Notes under the pieces: generated by a model
The model's input: only the letters and a program-made list of their open reading frames with translations
The model's database searches: none
What the model was told of the DNA's origin: nothing
Made by a program: the position numbers and the translations under genes
Assembly: GCA_937898445.1 (NCBI GenBank)
Contig: CALEJY010000201.1
Location: 1 to 9,126, forward strand
From: an uncultured Candidatus Melainabacteria bacterium
GTDB taxonomy: Bacteria > Cyanobacteriota > Vampirovibrionia > Gastranaerophilales > Gastranaerophilaceae
Length of the DNA: 9,126 nucleotides
Direction: 5' to 3'
Part shown: one piece after another, positions 1-5,695 of the stretch
How the letters are laid out: each line of letters opens with the position of its first letter
Position numbering within the stretch: position 1 is the stretch's first letter

Positions 1-671
1 TCACATTGGCGGAGGTATTAGTCACTCTCGGCATTATCGGTGTGGTTTCAGCAATGACTGTTCCTACATTAATGCAGAATTATCAAAGGCAAAGTTATGT
101 CACTCAACTTCATAAGATTTATAACGAAACTCAACAAGCATTTCAACAAATGATGACTGATAGAAATGCTCTTAATTTGAAAGAAACCGGTCTTTTGAGT
201 ACTACAGAACAAGCGACTGAAACTTTTAAAAATTATTTTAAAGTTGTTCAGGATTGCGGTAATAACTTTTCTCCATGTTTTGCATCAGAGTATCGTACAA
301 CGACAGGAACTGCGTTTAAACTTGCAGATGGAAATTGGTGGTCATCGTCTTTTGTATTGGCAAATGGTGCAGCAATTGGTTTGCACGGTTTAATTGCTTA
401 TACCGCAAATGATGTTAGTTATCCTTACGGATATATGTATGTTGATATCAATGGTGCAAAAGGTCCGAATATTACCGGTCGTGATTTCTTTTTGTTCTAT
501 TATTTTAATGACGGAACTTTAGATGATGTTGTTGCTCCTGAATGTAAAATAGCCGGAATATGTTCATCTACTCTTGAAACTCTACGTGTAAATGCGGCTT
601 GCGTTGGTCAAGCTTGGCCGGGTGGATGTGTTGGGCGTATTTTAAACGACAATTGGCAAATGAATTATTAG
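1..671 (+). CDS. Type IV pilin-like / pseudopilin protein, 5' truncated by window edge
   Basis: The reading frame is open from the first base. Bases 1-2 complete a codon that would be TTC if Phe, followed by Thr (3-5) and Leu (6-8), so the visible protein begins (F)TLAEVLVTLGIIGVV. This is the prepilin methylation/cleavage motif with its conserved Glu at +5, followed by the hydrophobic spine helix. The TTG at position 6 is therefore an internal Leu codon; the true start and the short basic leader lie upstream. About 220 mature residues are present. Counting that Leu as 1, Cys occur at 84, 91, 180, 186, 199 and 208, enough for three disulfides. A DINGAKGPNITGRDFFLF segment (about 148-164) and a CVGRILNDNWQMNY end look like the globular head of the large prepilin families seen in Melainabacteria (from memory). 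It would be cleaved by a prepilin peptidase and assembled in a type IV pilus or type II secretion pseudopilus. Major pilin, minor pilin and pseudopilin cannot be told apart here. The gene ends in a strong terminator. Confidence 0.85.
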   Translation, partial: TLAEVLVTLGIIGVVSAMTVPTLMQNYQRQSYVTQLHKIYNETQQAFQQMMTDRNALNLKETGLLSTTEQATETFKNYFKVVQDCGNNFSPCFASEYRTTTGTAFKLADGNWWSSSFVLANGAAIGLHGLIAYTANDVSYPYGYMYVDINGAKGPNITGRDFFLFYYFNDGTLDDVVAPECKIAGICSSTLETLRVNAACVGQAWPGGCVGRILNDNWQMNY

Positions 672-675
672 ATAC

Positions 676-709
676 AAAAAAGCAGTTGAATTAATCAACT
701 GCTTTTTTT
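676..709. terminator. Bidirectional rho-independent terminator
   Basis: A perfect 9-bp stem pairs AGCAGTTGA (681-689) with TCAACTGCT (695-703) around a 5-nt ATTAA loop. It is flanked by five A (676-680) on the left and a T run (703-709) on the right, so it reads as an intrinsic terminator from both sides. It lies 9 nt after the plus-strand pilin stop and about 24 nt after the minus-strand stop at 728, as expected between convergent genes. Confidence 0.9.
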
Positions 710-727
710 ATTATGTTTTAATTTTTA

Positions 728-1453
728 TTATTTATTATATTTGTCTAACAAGTTTGTTGAAGTGTTGACTGTGCTTACTACATCAAGATTTTTACCTGTT
801 TCTACTGGTTTTTCTGTTGAATTTGTTTCTTCTTGAGGTTTAGCATCTGCTTTTGGAGCTTCACCAGCGTGGTGTTTTTCCATTTTCTTTTCAACTTTCT
901 TAGCAAGAGGTGTTGCGATTAATGGAACGATGATACGTTTACCAACGATAGTTGCGGCTGAAACATCAGCTACGAACTTGAACAAGTCTAATGCGCCTTT
1001 TTCTGATTTGTCAAACTCTTTTTCGATAGGTTGTTTTTTTAGAGTGTGACCGGTTGTTTTCATATCTTGCATACGCATTCTTGAAACTGTGTTAGCTTTA
1101 CTTGTTGGGTTGAATGATTTATTAAAGATTTTTTTGAAGATAGCACCTGAGTATTTTCTCATTGCAAAGAACATTGCAATTTGTGCGCCAATCATCAAAA
1201 CACCGTTAGTTAAGTCTAATGCTGCAACGAATTTTCTTTTCTTTTCAGGAATTTTATCGTTGTTGATACTTTGACCAACGTACATTGCGCATCCGATACC
1301 ATCTTTCAAGATGATTGATGTTACTGTTGCGGTTGCTAAAGCTTTTTCGGCATCTACTTCAAACTTGTTACCTAATTTTACTGCCGGTTTTAGGTTAGTT
1401 GCTTTTGCAATTGTTGTTCCGATTTTTGTTCCAATTGATTGAAGTCCGCTCAT
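728..1453 (-). CDS. Unrecognised membrane-associated protein, 241 aa (second gene of the pair)
   Basis: I do not recognise a named domain. Three hydrophobic stretches are visible at about residues 39-60, 76-98 and 155-184. A charged KIPEKKRKFVAALDL segment (68-82) lies between the first two, and a basic region (about 100-150) precedes the third. The tail (about 188-225) is hydrophilic and rich in Lys, Glu, Ala and Pro, and probably disordered. There is no signal peptide or lipobox. The start is well supported: ATG overlaps the stop of the preceding gene as TAATG, and GGAGGT lies 8 nt upstream. The gene should therefore be translationally coupled to the 498-aa protein encoded just before it. 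A perfect bidirectional terminator follows. The KDGIG...YVGQSINNDKIPEKKRKFVAALDLTNG style recalls uncharacterised Gastranaerophilales proteins; this is memory, not a search. A multi-pass or re-entrant membrane protein acting with its partner is inferred. Confidence 0.75.
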   Translation of the reverse strand: MSGLQSIGTKIGTTIAKATNLKPAVKLGNKFEVDAEKALATATVTSIILKDGIGCAMYVGQSINNDKIPEKKRKFVAALDLTNGVLMIGAQIAMFFAMRKYSGAIFKKIFNKSFNPTSKANTVSRMRMQDMKTTGHTLKKQPIEKEFDKSEKGALDLFKFVADVSAATIVGKRIIVPLIATPLAKKVEKKMEKHHAGEAPKADAKPQEETNSTEKPVETGKNLDVVSTVNTSTNLLDKYNK

Positions 1454-1467
1454 TATTTGTTACCTCC
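1451..1467 (-). promoter_or_regulatory. Coupled start: GGAGGT ribosome site plus TAATG overlap
   Basis: Read on the minus strand, GGAGGT (1467-1462) is followed 8 nt later by TAATG (1455-1451), where the stop of the 498-aa gene and the start of the 241-aa gene share one base. The strong Shine-Dalgarno lies inside the upstream coding sequence. This layout favours re-initiation and roughly matched synthesis of the two proteins, and it fixes the start of the downstream gene. Confidence 0.85.
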
Positions 1468-2949
1468 AATCTTTTGTGCTTGTTCCGGTTTCTTTTCGTC
1501 AGCTCCGGATAGGCTAGGGAAGAAGATATCCATAAATCTAGGATATACCCAGTTCAAAGCAGTACAAGTGATAGGTAATGTGATGAACACGCCTACACCG
1601 ATTTTTGTGAACTGGTTCCAGCTCTTGTAGTTGTTTTCTACAAGTTTTTTATAGCCTTTTGTAATGTCTTTATAAACTTTCTTAGTTATTTTACTTAAAT
1701 CTTTTCCGAATGTGTCAGTGTCGCAAAGAACTGATCTTTGAATGCTGCCGTCTACATCTTTGAAACTACATTGTTGTGCGATTTTTTCGATAGCTCCTTT
1801 AACGGCTTTTTGATCTGCGGTTTTAGTATCAAGTTTTGCACCTGTCAATTCTACAATTCTGTCAGCTAAGATGCCGTTTCTTTCAACTAAAGCGTTTTTG
1901 TATTTATCTCTTGTAAATTCGCCACCACACATTGTTTTGATGCAGTCGATACGTTGTAATGTTCTTTGAACTCTGCTATAACGTAAATCTTCAGGTTTGT
2001 TCAAGATTTCTTGAAGAAGTGTTTTAATATCAGGATTGCTTTCTTTTGCTAACAATTTTTGAACATCAGCTGTTACGTTTTGTTCAGAAATTTGACCGAA
2101 TACGTTTCTGATACCAGCTTCATTGTTAGTTAACAATTCTGCTCTGTTGATATATTTAGCGATTTTTTCAGGAGTTTTTTGCAAAGCTCTTGCATCTTTG
2201 ATATATGAATCAATTTGATCGTTAACTAATTTAGAAGTTGATTGCCAATCAAGATATCTTTCGCCAATATTGATTTTTCCAGTTTCTTGGAATTTTCTTG
2301 CAATATTGTCAACTTGTTCGTTTTGAATGTTTTCAACTTTAGCATTATAGTTTTTTACGTAAGCTTTTCTTTGTTCTTTTGCTTCTTTGCTGAACATTGA
2401 TTTGATTAGAGAAGGTTTTGTTTCTCCATCTTTTTTCATTGCTTTTTTTACTTTTGATTGAATATATGTTTTTGTATTCAATTCTTGTTGGTCTAAGTTT
2501 GTTCTAGCATATTTTGAAATGTTAGGATTATTGAATACTTGGTCTAACCCTTTATCAATGTATTTTTGAACACTTGCTTGGAATACGATTGCAAGAGCAG
2601 CTGAAATTGGCTGTCTCATTGCAGTGTATAATTTAGTGTTTTCGTTTTCTTTCTTTTGTTCAGGTGTTGCGTTTTTAGGGGCTTTAACGAACGGGTTAAA
2701 ACCGATAAAAATAGGTGCAACCAAACCTGTACCTAAAGCTGTAATTAAGATACCGCCAATCTCTCCCTTTAACCATTCAAGGCTTTTCATAGCTTCGATA
2801 GCTTTTGCATGAGGCAAGCTTTTTGCTATTCTTTCTGAATAAGATAACCCACCTTTAAATTGCGGTTGTGCTGCCTGAGCCTTTTGGTTTTGTTGATAGT
2901 TTGCTCTCCAGTTGGCAGTATAATTTTGTTTTGTTAAATCTACTTTCAT
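1453..2949 (-). CDS. Unrecognised membrane-anchored helical protein, 498 aa (first gene of the pair)
   Basis: No named family is recognised. The N-terminus is hydrophilic and Gln/Asn-rich (1-30), then FKGG (31-34). Two hydrophobic segments follow at about 63-84 (GGILITALGTGLVAPIFIGF) and 111-127, separated by a charged linker. Residues 128-440 are soluble, strongly charged and mostly helix-like, with many Lys, Gln, Asn and Glu and a Cys-containing patch around 336-341 (CIKTMC). A last hydrophobic segment lies at about 449-476, followed by a short polar tail. The arrangement suggests membrane anchors at both ends of a large helical domain. The start ATG has AGGAAG (2961-2956) 6 nt upstream, which supports it. 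The next gene overlaps the stop by one base, so the two products probably act together. GLVAPIFIGFNPF...YTAMRQPISAALA resembles uncharacterised Melainabacteria proteins as I remember them. Function is unknown; a structural, scaffold or secretion-related role would be speculation. Confidence 0.8.
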   Translation of the reverse strand: MKVDLTKQNYTANWRANYQQNQKAQAAQPQFKGGLSYSERIAKSLPHAKAIEAMKSLEWLKGEIGGILITALGTGLVAPIFIGFNPFVKAPKNATPEQKKENENTKLYTAMRQPISAALAIVFQASVQKYIDKGLDQVFNNPNISKYARTNLDQQELNTKTYIQSKVKKAMKKDGETKPSLIKSMFSKEAKEQRKAYVKNYNAKVENIQNEQVDNIARKFQETGKINIGERYLDWQSTSKLVNDQIDSYIKDARALQKTPEKIAKYINRAELLTNNEAGIRNVFGQISEQNVTADVQKLLAKESNPDIKTLLQEILNKPEDLRYSRVQRTLQRIDCIKTMCGGEFTRDKYKNALVERNGILADRIVELTGAKLDTKTADQKAVKGAIEKIAQQCSFKDVDGSIQRSVLCDTDTFGKDLSKITKKVYKDITKGYKKLVENNYKSWNQFTKIGVGVFITLPITCTALNWVYPRFMDIFFPSLSGADEKKPEQAQKIGGNK

Positions 2950-2970
2950 TTTTTTCTTCCTACAACGATG

Positions 2971-3012
2971 AAACCTTCTATATATATATAGGTTTAAACA
3001 AGCAAAAAATTG
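2971..3012 (-). promoter_or_regulatory. Possible promoter and inverted repeat before the 498-aa gene
   Basis: The 63-base gap between two minus-strand genes holds an alternating TA tract (2979-2990) flanked by an inverted repeat, AAACCT (2971-2976) and AGGTTT (2990-2995). On the minus strand a weak -35-like TTGCTT (3005-3000) lies about 15-17 bp before TATATA/TATAGA in the tract, so a promoter for the unknown gene pair is possible. A 5-bp stem, AGCAA/TTGCT around four bases (3001-3014), touches the stop of the upstream glycosyltransferase and could be a weak terminator for it. None of these signals is strong; the inverted repeat itself is plain in the sequence. Confidence 0.35.
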
Positions 3013-4668
3013 CTAATTTAGACCCGTTTTGTTAAGTTTTGTAAACTTAACTACTGTCCAATTCCCCTTTTGTGCAAAGTTAGTAATAGACAGTGTTTTC
3101 AGCATTTCACTGAACGTTTTGTTTTTGATATATGAAAAAACGAGGAACAATAATGGTGTTTTATTGTAAGTATCGTCATTTTCAACGATTTGTGTCATGC
3201 TCTGCGGAGAATAGAATGAAACACTGTTCAATACTACAACCGCAACGCTTTGACCGGATTTTAAGTTATTAAAAATATCTTTTTGAAGCATGCCTTCAAA
3301 ATACGTATTTTTATCTGTTTTAAAAATCTCTTTATATATTTCTTTTCCTGATTTGTAAATTTGAGAATAATCAGTGTTTTCAGATAAATATTCTGGGAAA
3401 TTTCCTTTTTGAATTTCAACAACTCTGTAATCTGAAAAATCAAAATATTTAGTAAATCTGCTTTCAGGATAGTATTCTAATAAAATAATATCGTCTTGTT
3501 TCAAATCAATTTGTTTAAGAATATCTGTCGGAATTTTTTGACCTTCTGCACGGCGAATTTTCGGTGCAGAATAAGGTGCTAAAAATATATATCCTAAACA
3601 TAGCATGCTATATAAAATTATAAGAAAATTTTTTAATAATTTGTTTTCGATAGAAGCTAATCCAAAGCATGCCAAATAAATTAATGCCGGATAGATTTCT
3701 ATTGAATATTTTGTTATAAAAACTAATTTCCCGCTGATTGAAGCTAATACAAGGACAATTACTGATAAAACAGTTGTTAGAAATAATAAAACGTTGAATT
3801 TGTTTTTAATTAGTGATTTTATAATACATCCGATTGCGATAATTGTTGGAATTATCATAATTAATGACAAACTTTTTGCGTATAAAAAGTTATCCGGTGC
3901 GTTAGTCAAATTAGTTAATAATGGTGAAAAATAATCTGTAAATAAAAATCCTATTTTTGAAATCGAAAAATGTCCCCACCATTGAGAAAATGATTGAGTT
4001 GTAAATATTTTTATAACCAAAGGAGTTAAAAGTAATCCGACTACTGCGATTGAACTCCAAAGAGTTATTATAGATTTTTTGAATTGTTTGTATAAATTTA
4101 TACTTAGGAAAACGAGGTTAAAGAAAACGAAAACAAATCCGATTGTGTGTGTAAATAGAATTAATGAGTTAAATATTGCGCATAAAATAAAATTCGTTTT
4201 GTTTGGTTGTTTGATGGATTTTATCAGGTATAACAAGCTTAATGCTGAGAATAAAAATAATATGGAATAAAATCGGACTTCTTGCGAATAATATATTAAG
4301 AATGAACTTATTGCAGAAAATCCGGCGCATAAAATCCCTGTTTTTTCTCCTTTTTCTTTCCCGACAAAATACATTGCGACAATAGATAAAATTCCTGCAA
4401 ATACTGATGTTAATCTTAAAACTAAATCGCTTTGCCCGAAAAATGTCATGAAAAATTTCAAATATAAATAATAAAAAGGCATGTGACATTGAGATTTAAC
4501 TGCATCAATAAACCCATGCGAAAACGGAGTAGCAGCAATCATCCAGCTAACGTATTCGTCATTCCACAAGCCATCCGGTTTGTTTATACAAATAAGTCTT
4601 AACGCTATCCCAAAAACTAATATTATTGATATTGGCAAGTATTTTTTCACGATTGTCAAAATCCCCAT
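3013..4668 (-). CDS. GT39/ArnT-like membrane glycosyltransferase (PMT_2 family)
   Basis: This is a GT-C fold integral membrane transferase of 551 aa, within the usual 450-600 range. An N-terminal membrane helix (about 11-28) leads into a first outer loop with WNDEYVSW, where D37-E38 is the acidic pair expected to be catalytic in the PMT/ArnT superfamily. HMPFYYLYL (62-70) matches the family's HPPLYY-type motif, and YYSQEVRFYS (126-135) matches its QEAR-type motif. Roughly ten hydrophobic segments run to about residue 366, followed by a C-terminal soluble domain (about 370-551), probably extracytoplasmic. Such enzymes move a sugar from a polyprenyl-phosphate donor to lipid, protein or glycan; the acceptor cannot be told here. 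The start is uncertain: no Shine-Dalgarno is visible before ATG, and a TATAAT on this strand sits three bases upstream, so the message may be leaderless. A slightly later TTG (codon 4) would barely change the protein. It is divergent from a GT2 donor-synthase-like gene. Confidence 0.85.
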   Translation of the reverse strand: MGILTIVKKYLPISIILVFGIALRLICINKPDGLWNDEYVSWMIAATPFSHGFIDAVKSQCHMPFYYLYLKFFMTFFGQSDLVLRLTSVFAGILSIVAMYFVGKEKGEKTGILCAGFSAISSFLIYYSQEVRFYSILFLFSALSLLYLIKSIKQPNKTNFILCAIFNSLILFTHTIGFVFVFFNLVFLSINLYKQFKKSIITLWSSIAVVGLLLTPLVIKIFTTQSFSQWWGHFSISKIGFLFTDYFSPLLTNLTNAPDNFLYAKSLSLIMIIPTIIAIGCIIKSLIKNKFNVLLFLTTVLSVIVLVLASISGKLVFITKYSIEIYPALIYLACFGLASIENKLLKNFLIILYSMLCLGYIFLAPYSAPKIRRAEGQKIPTDILKQIDLKQDDIILLEYYPESRFTKYFDFSDYRVVEIQKGNFPEYLSENTDYSQIYKSGKEIYKEIFKTDKNTYFEGMLQKDIFNNLKSGQSVAVVVLNSVSFYSPQSMTQIVENDDTYNKTPLLFLVFSYIKNKTFSEMLKTLSITNFAQKGNWTVVKFTKLNKTGLN

Positions 4669-4681
4669 TTAATTATATAAT
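4653..4681 (+). promoter_or_regulatory. Sigma-70-type promoter for the GT2 gene
   Basis: TTGTCA (4653-4658, five of six to TTGACA) and a perfect TATAAT (4676-4681) are 17 bp apart, the optimal spacing. Transcription would start near 4688, giving a leader of about 16 nt that carries AGAGGAAG just before the ATG at 4704. The -35 box lies inside the first codons of the divergent GT39 gene. This promoter may also serve pgpH-ybeY-dgkA downstream, as no strong promoter or terminator is seen at 5649-5695. Confidence 0.65.
4672..4677 (-). promoter_or_regulatory. TATAAT -10 box on the minus strand, overlapping the divergent one
   Basis: The palindrome ATTATATAAT (4672-4681) carries TATAAT on both strands, overlapping by two bases. 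The minus copy ends three bases before the GT39 ATG, so transcription from it would begin at or next to the start codon. The -35 position on this strand (TTCCTC, 4700-4695) is a poor match, so use of this box is uncertain. Confidence 0.35.
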
Positions 4682-4703
4682 AAAAAGAAAAAAAGAGGAA
4701 GAA

Positions 4704-5648
4704 ATGAAACTTGTAATACAAATACCTTGTTACAATGAGGAAAAATCACTGCCAATTACATTAAATGATTTGCCAAAACATATTGATGGAATTGATGAAA
4801 TAGAAGTTTTGATTATTGATGACGGCTCAAAAGATAGAACTGTTGATGTTGCAAGAGAATTGGGTGTGAATAATTTCGTTGAAATGCCACATAATTCCGG
4901 TTTGGCAAAAGCTTTTGTTGCAGGGATAAACAAGGCGTTAGAAATCGGGGCTGATATTATAGTAAATACAGATGCAGACAATCAATATTGTGCAGATGAT
5001 ATCGAAAAATTAGTTAAACCGATTTTGACAGGAGATGCTGATATTGTAATAGGTTCTCGACCTGTTGCAGAGATTGAACATTTTTCTCCGTTGAAAAAAT
5101 TGTTACAAAAATTAGGTTCTTGGGTTATGAGGTTAATAAGCTCGACAGAGGTTGAAGATGCTCCGAGCGGGTTCAGAGCTTTTTCTCGTAATGCTGCTAT
5201 GCAGTTGAATGTTTTTGATAATTATACATATACATTAGAAACAATTATTCAAGCAAAAGCAAAAGGACTTATTTTAAAATGCGTTCCAATTAGAGTTAAC
5301 CCTGATTTGAGAAAATCTAAGTTGGTGAAAAATATGTTTGATTACATTAGACGTTCTATGTTTACGATGATTAGGATGTTTATTATATATAGACCGTTTA
5401 GATTTTTTGCGATTTTGGCAGGCATGTTTTTGCTTGTTGGCGCATTGATTGGTTTGAGATTTTTATATTATTTTGTTTTTGAAAGCGGAGCCGGTCATAT
5501 CCAATCTTTGATTTTGTCTGCAATATTGATTATTACAGGTGTTCAAGTTGGTGTAATTGCGGTACTTTCAGAACTTCTTTCTATTAATCGCAAAATATTG
5601 GAAGATATTCAAAAACGCTTAAAACTTCAAGACTTGCAAAAAAAATAG
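4704..5648 (+). CDS. GT2 polyprenyl-phosphate glycosyltransferase (GtrB/ArnC/DPM1-like)
   Basis: A 314-aa family 2 glycosyltransferase with a GT-A catalytic domain followed by two membrane helices. Visible motifs are IPCYNEE (7-13), IIDDGSKDRT (37-46), the metal-binding NTDADNQY (88-95), GSR (117-119) and EDAPSGFRAFS (151-161), all placed as in DPM1/GtrB-type enzymes. Hydrophobic helices at about 232-256 and 265-290 match the C-terminal anchor of the GtrB/ArnC class, and a charged cytoplasmic tail follows. Such enzymes move a sugar from a nucleotide donor to undecaprenyl or dolichyl phosphate on the inner membrane face; the sugar is not predictable here. The ATG at 4704 is chosen because AGAGGAAG precedes it at the right distance and the protein then begins with the GT-A first strand. 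Upstream in-frame codons (from 4626) would lie above the promoter and in the divergent gene. The divergent GT39 enzyme is a plausible user of the product. Confidence 0.9.
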   Translation: MKLVIQIPCYNEEKSLPITLNDLPKHIDGIDEIEVLIIDDGSKDRTVDVARELGVNNFVEMPHNSGLAKAFVAGINKALEIGADIIVNTDADNQYCADDIEKLVKPILTGDADIVIGSRPVAEIEHFSPLKKLLQKLGSWVMRLISSTEVEDAPSGFRAFSRNAAMQLNVFDNYTYTLETIIQAKAKGLILKCVPIRVNPDLRKSKLVKNMFDYIRRSMFTMIRMFIIYRPFRFFAILAGMFLLVGALIGLRFLYYFVFESGAGHIQSLILSAILIITGVQVGVIAVLSELLSINRKILEDIQKRLKLQDLQKK

Positions 5649-5695
5649 GAAGTTATATTATATATAGAGATAAAAATAATAGGAATTAATTATAT
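5649..5695 (+). promoter_or_regulatory. Short GT2-pgpH spacer with RBS; only weak promoter signal
   Basis: This 47-base spacer is almost pure A/T. AGGAA (5681-5685) lies 10 bases before the pgpH ATG, a somewhat long spacing. A weak promoter, TTGCAA (5634-5639) with TATTAT (5656-5661) at 16 bp, can be drawn, but such matches are cheap in this sequence. No hairpin with a T run is seen, so read-through from the GT2 gene is likely. Confidence 0.3.

Noticed and set aside
6..8. TTG as a start codon for the pilin gene
   Set aside because: It encodes the Leu of the prepilin TLAEV motif; the leader peptide and start must lie upstream of the window.
728..1453. Special codon use in the unknown gene, suggesting high expression
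   Set aside because: Asn codons counted by hand were 9 AAC of 13, the same as in the first part of the GT39 gene (9 of 14), so there is no contrast.
728..2949. Toxin-antitoxin, holin or phage-scaffold identity for the unknown pair
   Set aside because: Sizes, several hydrophobic segments and lack of any known motif or phage neighbours give no support.
4169..4489. 106-codon frame opposite phase within the GT39 gene
   Set aside because: Same-strand shadow of a real membrane protein gene with no ribosome site or family features.
4654..4659. Perfect TTGACA on the minus strand within the GT39 gene
   Set aside because: No -10 box lies at the right distance downstream on that strand; it is part of ordinary codons 4-6.
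4626..4703. In-frame upstream extension of the GT2 gene by 26 codons
   Set aside because: The extension covers the promoter and the divergent gene start, adds residues unlike the family, and the ATG at 4704 has a good Shine-Dalgarno.
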